A stretch of DNA of 64,000 nt from Rhodopseudomonas palustris HaA2 (GTDB taxonomy: Bacteria > Pseudomonadota > Alphaproteobacteria > Rhizobiales > Xanthobacteraceae). Shown piece after piece: positions 30,763-39,011 of the stretch. The stretch spans positions 3,968,001 through 4,032,000 of the forward strand of contig NC_007778.1 in assembly GCF_000013365.1 (NCBI RefSeq). Reading direction: 5' to 3'. The stretch's first letter is position 1. Every line of letters starts with the position of its first letter. A model generated the notes under the pieces. It was not told the DNA's origin. It ran no database searches and saw only the letters and a program-made list of their open reading frames with translations. Both the position numbers and the translations under genes were made by a program.

Positions 30763-32160
30763 CTATGCACCCGGCACGCCGAGGGCATCCGGATGCGCCG
30801 GCGCTATTCCGCCGCTCGCGATCGTCAGACTCTGTCGCCGGTCGGCGACGGCGTGGTGAAACTGCTCGAGCACCAGGTTGAACGGCGCCAGATCGTCGAT
30901 CGCGCCGTCGTCATAGCAGTCCAGCATGTCGCGCAGGATGTGATCGATCTCGAGCTGCATGGCGTCGAGCTCGTCGAGCGAATGCGCCTTGCGGGCTTTT
31001 GCGACAAGCGCGAGCGCGCGGTCGCGCATCCTGGCGCCGGCGGCGCGCTCGTCGCGGGTGACGTAGGAGCGAAACCACGCGCCGGCCGAGCCGAGCCCGG
31101 AGAGCAGCACGACCAGCCCCCAGATGTAGTCGCTGTTGCGCTCCATGAAGGTGCGCTCGGTGCCGTCGATGAAGGCGGCGGCGCCGCTATGGGCCGGCAG
31201 CGCGGCGGCCTTGTCGGTGTCGGGCGCCTCGATCTTGGCGGCGATCGGCAGTTCGCGCGCGAGCTGCTGCCGCGCGGCGAAGATCTGCCGGGTGAGCTGC
31301 GCGATATCGAGGCTCGACAGCGCACTTTTGGCGATGATCAGGTGGTTGATGCTGACGGTGTCGACCTTGTCTTCGGGCCGCGCCGGCGCGGACGAGAAGG
31401 TGCTGCCGGGGATCTCCTCGGAATCGTAGATCGGATGTTTCTTGGCGATGGAATCGGCGACGTCGATCGGCAGAAACCGCGGCTCGCCGCGCGCCTTCGC
31501 GGTGGCGGCGATCGCCTCCGCCGTGATCTTGCTGTCGAGCGGGCCGACCGACAGAAAGGCGGACAGCTGCTCGTCGCGCGCCATCTCGGCGATCGCCGTG
31601 ACGGCGAACTGCTCGGTCTGCACCTTGTCGGGCGACACGCCGGATTCGGCGAGGATGATGTGCAACAGCTTGACGTTGGCCGGCGTGCGCCCGATCACCC
31701 CGACCTTACGGCCGGCGAGCTCGGCGATGCTCTTCACCGCGACCGGCTTCTTGCCCCTGCCCGGCAACGCCCACAGCGTCACCACGTTCTTGCGCAGGAT
31801 CGCGACCGCTTGCGCGTCGGTCGGCAGATCGAGGTCGCCGCGGGTGACGGCGAGATCGGCGCGGCCCTCGCGCCATGCGGACAGACTCGGCGTCGCGCCG
31901 TCGGTCGTCACCGGCGTCAGCCGTACCGCACTGCGATCGCGCACGAAGGTCTGCGCCAGCGCCTGAATCAGCTTGAGATCGTCGCTGCCCGGCGGCCCCA
32001 CCGCGATCCGCAACGTCACCGGCCGCAATTCGTAGAACAGCACCCCGAGCGCGCCCGCGACCAGCGCAATCACGGTCAGCGCGGTCGCCAGCCGCAGCCG
32101 CGCACGATTGCGCTGCCGCCGCTTGCGCAGCGACTCGCCGCCGCCGTCAGACGAGACCAT
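30763..32160 (-). CDS. TAXI-type solute-binding domain anchored in the membrane
   Basis: A 465-residue protein. An N-terminal membrane helix (about residues 24-44, LATALTVIALVAGALGVLFY) is followed by a TRAP-TAXI-like binding fold (TLRIAVGPPGSDDLKLIQAL, about 49-68; LAGRKVGVIGRTPANVKLLH), then a second hydrophobic stretch (YIWGLVVLLSGLGSAGAWF, about 345-363) and a cytoplasmic helical tail of about 100 residues. Unlike normal TAXI proteins it is not free in the periplasm, and no TRAP membrane genes adjoin it. A sensor or tethered receptor role is inferred. Confidence 0.8.
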   Translation of the reverse strand: MVSSDGGGESLRKRRQRNRARLRLATALTVIALVAGALGVLFYELRPVTLRIAVGPPGSDDLKLIQALAQTFVRDRSAVRLTPVTTDGATPSLSAWREGRADLAVTRGDLDLPTDAQAVAILRKNVVTLWALPGRGKKPVAVKSIAELAGRKVGVIGRTPANVKLLHIILAESGVSPDKVQTEQFAVTAIAEMARDEQLSAFLSVGPLDSKITAEAIAATAKARGEPRFLPIDVADSIAKKHPIYDSEEIPGSTFSSAPARPEDKVDTVSINHLIIAKSALSSLDIAQLTRQIFAARQQLARELPIAAKIEAPDTDKAAALPAHSGAAAFIDGTERTFMERNSDYIWGLVVLLSGLGSAGAWFRSYVTRDERAAGARMRDRALALVAKARKAHSLDELDAMQLEIDHILRDMLDCYDDGAIDDLAPFNLVLEQFHHAVADRRQSLTIASGGIAPAHPDALGVPGA

Positions 32161-32358
32161 CGTTGCCGCCCGCTGTCGTCATTGCCTGCCCGTCATTCGT
32201 TCCAGCCGACCGCGTCCCGCCCCGATTGTCGCGCGCCCTGCGGCGGACGACCGGCGTTTCTGCGGCAGACTAGTCAATTTCCGCGGGAAGGTGTCGAAAT
32301 TCCGTAAAATGGATCGCGATCGGACGTCCGCGGCGCAGGCGCCGGGCCAGGCGCCGTC

Positions 32359-33954
32359 CTACTCGGCCATCTCCAGCGGCGGCGGCGAAGTCTGCTCCGG
32401 ACCGGCGAGCGTGCGCTCTTCCATGATCGCCACGCAGATCGCCGACGCGGCCAGCATCGCGGCGGCCGCGGCGAACACCCAGCGGAACGCCGCCACCATG
32501 TCGGCGGCAGCGACCGTGCCGATGGCGTGGCGATGCTCGGCGCCGCCGAGCTGGATCTCGCCGCCGAACGCGATCAGCAGCACCGCGGTGAACGCCGCCA
32601 CCGTGAACGACGCCATCAGCGCGCGGAAGAAGTTCATCGCCCCGGTCGCGGTGCCGATCTGCGGCCGCGCCACCGCGTTCTGGATCGACACCACGGTGAC
32701 CGGGAACACCGTGCCGAGCCCGATCGAGAACAGCGACAGCAGCGCCAGGAACAGCCACAGCGGCAGCGGCGTCGTCACCGCGATCGCCGCCGCCATCAGC
32801 GCCGAGAAGCCGGTGCCGAGGATCGCGATCCGCTTGTAGCGCTCGACCTTCACCATAGCGCGGCCGGTGAACGCCGCGCCGAGCACCGACACCGCGGCGA
32901 TCGGGATCAGCGCCAGGCCGGACTGGCTCGCGGTCAGGTGATACACCGCCTCGTAGTACAGCGGCATGTGCACCGTCAGGCCGATCATCGCTCCCATCGC
33001 GAAGCCGCCCGCCGCCATCGCCCACGGCACCACCGTGCCGCCCATCAATTGCAGCGGCAGGAACGGCTCGGGCGCCCGCAGCGCGTGCCAGACGAAGCAC
33101 ACCGCGAGCAGCACTGCGCCGCCGCTCAGCGCCAGGATCGTCGGCGACAGCCAGGAGAACCGCGTGCCGCCCCAGGTCAGCGCCAGCATCACCGCCATCG
33201 CCGAGGCCATCAGCAGCACGCCGCCCAGCCAGTCGACCTTGCGGCGGCGGTGATACGTCGGAATCTTGGCCATCTTCGGCAGCAGCAACGCCAGCGCGCC
33301 GATCGCCAGCGGCAGATTGATCCAGAAGATCATCGACCAGTGCAGATGCTCGGCGAAGGCGCCGCCGAGGATCGGCCCGCCGATCCCGGCCGAGACCCAG
33401 ACGGCGGAGAAATAGGCCTGATACTTGCCGCGCTCGCGCGGCGTCACCACGTCCGAGATCACCGTCTGCACGATCGGCATGATGCCGCCGCCGCCCAGCC
33501 CCTGCAGCGCGCGACCGAGAATCAGCACCAGCAGGCTCGGCGCCAGCGCGCACATCACTGAACCGGCGATGAACAGGCTGATCGACGCGATGATGGTGGC
33601 GCGGCGGCCGTAAATGTCGGCGAGGCTGCCGAACACCGGCGCCACCGCGGTCGACGACAACAGATAAGCGGTGATCACCCAGGACAGATTCTCGACGTCG
33701 CCGAACTGCCGCCCGATCGTCGGCAGCGCGGTGGCGACGATGGTCTGGTCGAGCGCGGCGAGGAACATCGCCAGCAGCAGACTCATCAGGATGGCGCGGA
33801 CTTCGCCCTGCGACAGCGTATTCGCCGGCGCCAGCGGCGGCGCGTCGCCGAGATCGATCACTTCGGTGGGAATGTGCGACAGTTCCGCCGCCGCTTCGTC
33901 GGACAACAATTGCCTGCCGGACGGCTCACGGCGTCGGTGTTCGGACATGCTCAT
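32359..33954 (-). CDS. DHA2-family multidrug efflux transporter (MFS, 14 helices)
   Basis: The 531-residue protein starts with a polar 50-residue tail and then shows the DHA2 signature: MFLAALDQTIVATALPTIGR (about residues 63-82), LSWVITAYLLSSTAVAPVFG and motif A SLADIYGRR. The transport core has about 14 hydrophobic segments to residue about 505. It is proton-driven drug or fatty-acid efflux at the inner membrane. No membrane-fusion partner is adjacent. A 9-bp-arm palindrome at 33996-34014 stands 42 nt before the start and may be the repressor site. Confidence 0.92.
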   Translation of the reverse strand: MSMSEHRRREPSGRQLLSDEAAAELSHIPTEVIDLGDAPPLAPANTLSQGEVRAILMSLLLAMFLAALDQTIVATALPTIGRQFGDVENLSWVITAYLLSSTAVAPVFGSLADIYGRRATIIASISLFIAGSVMCALAPSLLVLILGRALQGLGGGGIMPIVQTVISDVVTPRERGKYQAYFSAVWVSAGIGGPILGGAFAEHLHWSMIFWINLPLAIGALALLLPKMAKIPTYHRRRKVDWLGGVLLMASAMAVMLALTWGGTRFSWLSPTILALSGGAVLLAVCFVWHALRAPEPFLPLQLMGGTVVPWAMAAGGFAMGAMIGLTVHMPLYYEAVYHLTASQSGLALIPIAAVSVLGAAFTGRAMVKVERYKRIAILGTGFSALMAAAIAVTTPLPLWLFLALLSLFSIGLGTVFPVTVVSIQNAVARPQIGTATGAMNFFRALMASFTVAAFTAVLLIAFGGEIQLGGAEHRHAIGTVAAADMVAAFRWVFAAAAAMLAASAICVAIMEERTLAGPEQTSPPPLEMAE

Positions 33955-33995
33955 GCGGTCGCGGAATCTCGTCGGGCTGGCATCGGGGGGAATTC

Positions 33996-34014
33996 GCTAT
34001 TGAAGTTCAATAGC
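33996..34014. promoter_or_regulatory. Palindromic operator candidate GCTATTGAA-G-TTCAATAGC
   Basis: A perfect 9-bp-arm inverted repeat with a 1-bp centre in the promoter region of the efflux gene. Such sites bind TetR- or MarR-type repressors of multidrug pumps. No such regulator gene is next to it. Confidence 0.55.
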
Positions 34015-34274
34015 GCATCAAATCCGCCCAAGACAGCGGCTTCGGCGCATGGGTGGTTCACGCATACCGGGGGCCCCGCGCTTTCCCGCAACGCGGGATG
34101 CTATCCCCGCCGATCACATCGATGTTTCGTCAACTATGAGTCGTCCGGCACATCGATTTGTTGCACTGTCGTGCCAAGCTCGGCGACGCGGTCCCGCGAT
34201 CTTGAACGATCGGTATTTCACATGTCGGGTCGGCCCAGCTCATTCAGACAGATCCAGCCATCGGAGCCACAGCC
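34015..34274. other. Divergent promoter region between efflux and hydrolase genes
   Basis: No ORF is supported here. A CGCGCTTTCCCGCAACGCGGGATG hairpin lies near 34076-34100. The region separates the minus-strand efflux gene from the plus-strand hydrolase gene. Confidence 0.4.
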
Positions 34275-35342
34275 ATGATTGCATTCAGGCGTCGTTTCGT
34301 GACCGTCTCCATCGCCGCACTGCTTGCCAGCGGCGCCCTGCTCGCGCCCGCTGCGAAAGCCTGCACCCGCCTGGTCTATCTCGGCGCCGGCGATCAGGTG
34401 ATCACCGCGCGCTCGATGGACTGGGCGCGCGACATCGGCACCAATCTCTGGATCTTCCCGCGCGGCATCAAGCGCTCCGGCGAGGCCGGGCCGAATTCGG
34501 CACAATGGACCGCGCGCTACGGCAGCGTGATCGCCTCGGCCTACGACATCGCGACCTCGGACGGCGTCAACGAGGCCGGCCTGGTGGCCAACGTGCTGTG
34601 GCTGGCGGAATCGACCTATCCGAAGCTCGACGGCGGCAGGCCCGGCCTCGCGCTGTCGCTGTGGCCGCAATACGTGCTCGACAATTTCGCCAATGTGCAG
34701 GAGGCGGTCGCGGCGCTGGCGAAGGAACCGTTCACCGTGGTCACTGCGCAACTCCCCGACGAGAACCGGCTGGCGACCGTGCACCTGTCGCTGTCGGACA
34801 AAAGCGGCGATAGCGCCATCATCGAATATATCGACGGCAAGCAGGTGATCCATCACGGCCGGCAGTATCAGGTGATGACCAATTCGCCGACCTTCGATCA
34901 GCAGCTCGCGCTCAACGCCTACTGGAAGCAGATCGGCGGCACCGTGATGCTGCCGGGCACCAACCGCGCCGCGGACCGCTTCGCCCGCGCCTCGTTCTAT
35001 GTCGATGCGATCCCGAAAGCGGAGAATCCGGTCGAAGCCATCGCCAGCGTGTTCGGCGTGATCCGCAACGCCTCGGTGCCCTACGGCATCACCACGCCCG
35101 ACCAGCCGAACATCTCCTCGACGCGCTGGCGCACCGTGGTCGATCACAAGCGCAAACTGTACTTCTTCGAATCCGCGCTGACCCCGAACGTGTTCTGGGT
35201 CGACCTGACCAAAATCGACTTCTCGGCCGACAAGGGCACGGTGCAGAAGCTCGACCTCGGCCCCGGCCAGAGCAACACCTTCTCCGGCGAGGTCCACGAC
35301 CGCTTCAGGCCGAGCGAGCCGTTCAAGTTTCTCGGGCTGTGA
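34275..35342 (+). CDS. Choloylglycine hydrolase / penicillin V acylase family protein (secreted)
   Basis: The 355-residue Ntn-hydrolase has a signal peptide (about residues 1-29, TVSIAALLASGALLAPAAKA). Cleavage would expose the nucleophile Cys of ACTRLVYLGAGDQVITARSM. Other family marks are MDWARDIGTNLWIFPRGIKR, GVNEAGLVANVLWL, and the C-terminal WRTVVDHKRKLYFFES. The family hydrolyses linear amides such as bile salts, penicillin V or acyl-homoserine lactones; in this environmental species the substrate is unknown. Confidence 0.9.
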   Translation: MIAFRRRFVTVSIAALLASGALLAPAAKACTRLVYLGAGDQVITARSMDWARDIGTNLWIFPRGIKRSGEAGPNSAQWTARYGSVIASAYDIATSDGVNEAGLVANVLWLAESTYPKLDGGRPGLALSLWPQYVLDNFANVQEAVAALAKEPFTVVTAQLPDENRLATVHLSLSDKSGDSAIIEYIDGKQVIHHGRQYQVMTNSPTFDQQLALNAYWKQIGGTVMLPGTNRAADRFARASFYVDAIPKAENPVEAIASVFGVIRNASVPYGITTPDQPNISSTRWRTVVDHKRKLYFFESALTPNVFWVDLTKIDFSADKGTVQKLDLGPGQSNTFSGEVHDRFRPSEPFKFLGL

Positions 35343-35359
35343 GGCGGAGCGGGACGGTC

Positions 35360-35567
35360 ACTAGAGCGGTTCATCGCTTGACTGAAGCCACGCCGCATTC
35401 TCGCGTACGGCGTCGTCATCCTGAGGTGCGAGCGCAGCGAGCCTCGAAGGATGCGGCCAAGGCGCTTGCGGCTCATCCTTCGAGGCCCGCTGGGCCGCGC
35501 ATGGCGCGGCCCAGCGGGCACCTCAGGATGACGGCGGTGATTCCATCAAAACCAGGGCTGCTCTAAC
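35360..35567 (-). repeat. Composite repeat, family B, copy 3 (inverted relative to 58331)
   Basis: This composite unit of about 208 bp has edge motifs CTAGAGCGGTTCATCGCTTG on the left and CCATCAAAACCAGGGCTGCT on the right around the family B palindrome. Positions 35412-35555 are identical, as reverse complement, to 58342-58485 over 144 bp. Confidence 0.8.
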
Positions 35568-35589
35568 GCGGCGGCGCCCGTGCCGCCGC

Positions 35590-35892
35590 CTACTTGATCT
35601 TGTTGATCCGCCGCAGATCCGCGTCGATGCGCGATTGCCAGCCGTCGCCGCCGGCCTTGTATTTGTCGATCACTTCGCGCGACAGCCGCAGCGATACCAG
35701 CTTCTTGGTCGGCGCCTTGTTCGGCCCGCGCCCGCGCCGGATCGAGGCCGCGAGGTCGGGGAGGACTTCGGCGAACGGACGCGCCTTGGCGAAATCCTCG
35801 GCGGTCCATTCCGGATTGTCGCCCACTTCGTCCCAGTCCTCTTTGGTGTAGCCACGGTCGGGCTGGAAGGTCTTCAACGTCTTCTTAGCCAT
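35590..35892 (-). CDS. brnA: BrnA-type antitoxin
   Basis: The 100-residue protein has an acidic N-terminus (MAKKTLKTFQPDRGYTKEDW, then ADEDF-like helices) and a ribbon-helix-helix-like C-terminus (KKLVSLRLSREVIDKYKAGG, then DGWQSRIDADLRR), as in BrnA. It binds BrnT and represses the operon. The ATG at 35892 overlaps the toxin stop by 8 nt, the normal toxin-first order of brnTA. The C-terminal RHH makes the assignment firm. Confidence 0.88.
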   Translation of the reverse strand: MAKKTLKTFQPDRGYTKEDWDEVGDNPEWTAEDFAKARPFAEVLPDLAASIRRGRGPNKAPTKKLVSLRLSREVIDKYKAGGDGWQSRIDADLRRINKIK

Positions 35893-36136
35893 CGAACAGC
35901 TCCCTTTCGCGTCGGTTGGCGGGCCGCAGACTGATGACGCTGATCGCTTCGCGTCCCAGCGGTTTGAAGACCACCGCAACTGCATCGGCATTCAATCGAC
36001 CGAATGCCAGATAGCGCCCGGAATACGAAGGCCGGATCACAGCGCTCTCGAAATATGCGCCGTCGAGGTCGGCAAAGTCCAAACCATGGGCCTCGAGATT
36101 GACGACGCGCTTGTGCTCGTCCCACAGGATTTTCAT
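35885..36136 (-). CDS. brnT: BrnT-type ribonuclease toxin
   Basis: The 83-residue protein matches BrnT: MKILWDEHKRVVNLEAHGLD followed by FADLDGAYF and a C-terminal AISVISLRPANRRERELFDG. BrnT is a RelE-fold ribonuclease that stops translation under stress. It overlaps brnA by 8 nt. An AT-rich segment with ATACGATATATT just upstream of the ATG is a likely promoter/operator. Confidence 0.9.
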   Translation of the reverse strand: MKILWDEHKRVVNLEAHGLDFADLDGAYFESAVIRPSYSGRYLAFGRLNADAVAVVFKPLGREAISVISLRPANRRERELFDG

Positions 36137-36352
36137 GGCAATATATCGTATCTACAAAATAATTGCGAGCGAAATCGTCCTGGGGCGAGCATGGCCCACC
36201 CCGGTCCGGCCGCCAACATCAGCCCGGCACCGTTCCGGTGCGTGCCTGTCCCGGCGCGTCCGGCCGAGGACGACGGAACGTCGGTGGGGTTCCACGGACC
36301 GCCGGATGGGCGCGTGCTTACGGATCGGGAGGGGGCAAAGGGCGTGATGGGC

Positions 36353-36364
36353 TGACGCACGTCA
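36353..36364. promoter_or_regulatory. Palindrome TGACGCACGTCA, site 1
   Basis: An inverted repeat with 5-bp arms (TGACG/CGTCA). It is repeated exactly 20 bp further on. The 20-bp spacing, about two helical turns, suggests a pair of operator sites for a dimeric regulator. Confidence 0.45.
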
Positions 36365-36372
36365 TAATAAGC

Positions 36373-36384
36373 TGACGCACGTCA
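36373..36384. promoter_or_regulatory. Palindrome TGACGCACGTCA, site 2
   Basis: The second identical copy of the palindrome, 20 bp from the first, in a larger direct repeat (GCTGACGCACGTCATAATAA and GCTGACGCACGTCATCATAA). Confidence 0.45.
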
Positions 36385-36390
36385 TCATAA

Positions 36391-36428
36391 ACAATAAAAA
36401 GGCCCGGTCGCCGATCGGCGCCCGGGCC
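36391..36428 (-). terminator. Strong intrinsic terminator on the minus strand
   Basis: On the minus strand GGCCCGGGCGCCGATCGGCG pairs into a long GC stem closed by CCGGGCC and is followed by TTTTTATTGTTT, a textbook rho-independent terminator. The nearest minus-strand gene upstream ends far away at 37281, so it may end a small RNA. Confidence 0.7.
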
Positions 36429-36560
36429 AAGTCTAGGGAGGAAACGCCCCAAGGAAGGGGACCACGACGCAGCGCGCCGCGGATGTACTGCTTGTCTCAC
36501 AATCCGCCTGGGTGTGCTATTTGGGATAGTCACGAGCCGTAGTTTTACGGAGGTGACGCG
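36391..36560 (-). ncRNA. Candidate small RNA with anti-Shine-Dalgarno motifs
   Basis: The transcript leading to the terminator would have a CCGTAAAACTACGG hairpin (36536-36549) and an unpaired pyrimidine stretch (CCCCTTCCTTGGGG and TTTCCTCCCTAGAC) just before the terminator stem. CU-rich anti-ribosome-site loops before the terminator are common in alphaproteobacterial trans-acting small RNAs. No ORF is credible here. The 5' end is not defined. Confidence 0.35.
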
Positions 36561-36724
36561 GCCGCGCGCGGCGAAACTCAGGTCGCGGTGACGCCAACGC
36601 GCGCGCTCCGGCAGCATTCACACCTCGTCGTCGCACGGCCACATGCTGCTGCGGCATCGCAAGACTTGACGCATCAACTGACACCGGCGAACCTCATTCG
36701 CGTGCTCGCAACATCCATGCCGCG
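36430..36724. other. Gene-free stretch, candidate small RNA region
   Basis: No supported protein gene. Apart from the small RNA candidate on the minus strand, only an isolated GGAGGTG stretch (36549-36555) without a useful ORF is seen. Confidence 0.4.
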
Positions 36725-37261
36725 ATGGAACTCGGTGCCATGCAAGACGTCGTTCGATTCGTGACGAGAGCCGCCCTGCTGTCCGCCGCGTTCGCCGTCG
36801 TCGGCCTGCCCGGCCCCGCAGGCGCGCAATCGGGCAGCGCCGGCGGCAGCATCGGCAACACCGAGAAGTCGCTGTCCGGAACGCGCGCGACGCCGCGGAC
36901 CGTCGAGCCGGCCAAGCCGGCACGGCGCAGCAAGCCCGCCGCCGAGACGACACGCCCCGCCGCACGCAAGAGCGGTGGGGGCGGTGCCGGTGCGGGCGGC
37001 GGCAATTTCGACGGCGCATGGTCGGTCGCGAGCGTCGGCACACCCTGCGGCGGCGCCACCGAGGCGATCGTCATCACCAGCGGCAGGATCATCGGACAAT
37101 ACACCTCGGGCCGGGTCGCGCCGAACGGCGCCACGACCGGCGCGGGCTCTGCCAATGGCATCAGTTGGACCAGCTCCGGCCGTTTCTCGGCCCGCAGCGG
37201 CTCCGGATCGTTTCGACGCTCCGACGGCTGCGTCGGCCGCTGGACCGCGTCGAAGCAGTAG
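36725..37261 (+). CDS. Secreted protein of unknown function with Gly-rich linker
   Basis: A 178-residue protein with a signal peptide (FVTRAALLSAAFAVVGLPGP ... AQS). A basic Pro/Ala/Lys-rich linker (about residues 50-85) and an oligo-Gly stretch lead to a compact C-terminal domain (FDGAWSVASVGTPCGGATEA, about 96-115; CVGRWTASKQ at the end) with two Cys. The C-terminal part resembles small periplasmic domains that test for a saturating ligand, but no family can be named. An ATG at 36740 is an alternative start. Confidence 0.65.
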   Translation: MELGAMQDVVRFVTRAALLSAAFAVVGLPGPAGAQSGSAGGSIGNTEKSLSGTRATPRTVEPAKPARRSKPAAETTRPAARKSGGGGAGAGGGNFDGAWSVASVGTPCGGATEAIVITSGRIIGQYTSGRVAPNGATTGAGSANGISWTSSGRFSARSGSGSFRRSDGCVGRWTASKQ

Positions 37262-37280
37262 CGGCCGGCCGCCACCGGAG

Positions 37281-38618
37281 TCAGCGGCCGGAGCCGTCGG
37301 CGCAGACCGCGCCGATCACGCGGCACGGCTTGCCGGACTTGCCGCAGGCGCTGAGCGCGGCATCCTTCGCCGCCTGGACGCTGTCGCGGTCGACCAGCGA
37401 CCACGCCATCGCCGACACCGCGAAGGCGCCGCAGCGCTGGCCGTAGAAGCTGAGTTCGACCTTGCACGGCGCGCCGCTGCATTTCGCGCCGGCGTCCGAC
37501 ACCGCGGCTTTCCGCGACGCGTGGTTCCAGGACATTCCCCACTTCTCGTTGTCCGGGTCGTACACGATCGATCCCCACGGCTTCAGATCGTCGGTCTGCC
37601 GCAGCCGCGCGAGCACGCCTTCGGTCGCCTCCCCGGTCTGCGGCAGCGCCGCCTTCTCCTGGAACTTGGCGATCGCCGTGCGCAAGCCGGCTTTGTCGTC
37701 CGGCACGTCGGGATCGAAATTGCGTTCGTACAGCCGGTCGCGCAGTTCGCGCAGCGCACCGGCATCGGTCAGCGGCGCGCGATCGGGATCGCGACGCGGG
37801 GTCTCGCTCAGTCGCGCCTCCTGCATCGGCGACGGCGACGCGGGCGGCAGCGGCAGCGCCGGCGCGACGAAGTAGAACGTGCCGTCGATCGGCGACGACG
37901 ACACCCAGGGCTGCTGAGCGCCGCCGGTCGCACGCATCACCGCGAGGCCGACCTGATTGAAGGTCTGGAACAGATCGAGCCCGGCCCGCTTCACCGTCGC
38001 CGCCAGCGCGCGCGTATACGGGCTGTGGCCATCGCCGCCGTCGAGCGCGACGCTGCCGGGCTGGGTCGCGTAGGAAATCAGCGTGCCGTCGGGCGCGCGC
38101 ATCTGCGCGAGGCCACCTTCGGAGGATCGCAGTCCTCGCGCGCCGAACGGGTTGTTGCGGCAGGCGTCGAGAATGACGATCTTCAGCCGCGTTCCGGCCG
38201 CCTGCATCTGCCGCAGCACGACGTTGACGTCGACCATCTGGAAATCGACGTCGGCCTCGCGGGTCGGATTGGCGTTGACCGGCACCAGATAATTGGCGCC
38301 GCTGATCTGCACGCCGTGGCCGGCAAAGTAGAATAGCGCGACGTCGGCGCCCTGGATCTGTCGGCCGAAATTCTGCACCGCGGAATCCAGCGACGGCTTG
38401 TCGAGATCGAGCTGGGCGCGGCCGCCGACCAGCGTGAAGCCGATCACACTCAGCGTCTCCGCCATCAGCACCGCGTCGTTCTTCGGATTGTCGAGCCGCG
38501 ACACGTTCTGATAGCCGGAATTGCCGATCACCAGCGCGACGCGCTTTTCGGCGCGCGCCGGCGACAGCCAGAGCGCAGCCACCACCGCCAGCGCAATTCC
38601 GATTGCCCAACGCTCCAT
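37281..38618 (-). CDS. Caspase-like (peptidase C14) protein with DUF4189-like C-terminus
   Basis: A 445-residue exported protein. The signal peptide is MERWAIGIALAVVAALWLSP with RAEK after it. The caspase-like domain (about residues 25-255) has RVALVIGNSGYQNVSRLDNP, the His in VALFYFAGHGVQISGANYLV, and the Cys in KIVILDACRNNPFG. A middle peptidoglycan-binding-like region (LRTAIAKFQEKAALPQTGEA) and a Cys-rich DUF4189-like tail (ACGKSGKPCRVIGAVCADG) follow. It is convergent with the 36725 gene. Such orthocaspases act on basic residues; the target is unknown. The ATG at 38618 gives the signal peptide. Confidence 0.88.
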   Translation of the reverse strand: MERWAIGIALAVVAALWLSPARAEKRVALVIGNSGYQNVSRLDNPKNDAVLMAETLSVIGFTLVGGRAQLDLDKPSLDSAVQNFGRQIQGADVALFYFAGHGVQISGANYLVPVNANPTREADVDFQMVDVNVVLRQMQAAGTRLKIVILDACRNNPFGARGLRSSEGGLAQMRAPDGTLISYATQPGSVALDGGDGHSPYTRALAATVKRAGLDLFQTFNQVGLAVMRATGGAQQPWVSSSPIDGTFYFVAPALPLPPASPSPMQEARLSETPRRDPDRAPLTDAGALRELRDRLYERNFDPDVPDDKAGLRTAIAKFQEKAALPQTGEATEGVLARLRQTDDLKPWGSIVYDPDNEKWGMSWNHASRKAAVSDAGAKCSGAPCKVELSFYGQRCGAFAVSAMAWSLVDRDSVQAAKDAALSACGKSGKPCRVIGAVCADGSGR

Positions 38619-39011
38619 GCCGCTTCCACCCAGACCAGCCCGTGCCGGCAGCGGCAGCTTACCCGGTTTGGACGGCCCGAGAACAGTCTGTTTTCCAGGC
38701 GACGGAATGCAAACGGGGGCGCCGCACCAGCGACAATCACAGCTCGCTCGTTTCGCAGCCGAGACATCTCCCGCTTTGAACGATTCCCGCTTTGAACGAT
38801 TCAAAGACACCCGTCGCACCGGCACGCTCTCGTCTCACTTCCGGCACGTCAGCAATACCAACGCGATAAGCGCCTCACCGCAATGCGCCGATGCCTGCGA
38901 CGCGTCTTTCGTTCGAGCAATTCCAAACTGTATTCCCGCAGAAGCTTCGCGTTCACATTGATACACGTTGTTGCATTCGATTAGTTCGTCTCTCGAAACT
39001 GGGGGCGACCA
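38619..39011. other. Divergent promoter region, caspase and siderophore-receptor genes
   Basis: No gene is supported. A 16-bp tandem repeat CCCGCTTTGAACGATT occurs at 38770-38801. The AT-richer stretch 38900-38990 is the likely promoter of the receptor gene. No clear Fur or Irr box could be assigned by eye. Confidence 0.4.
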
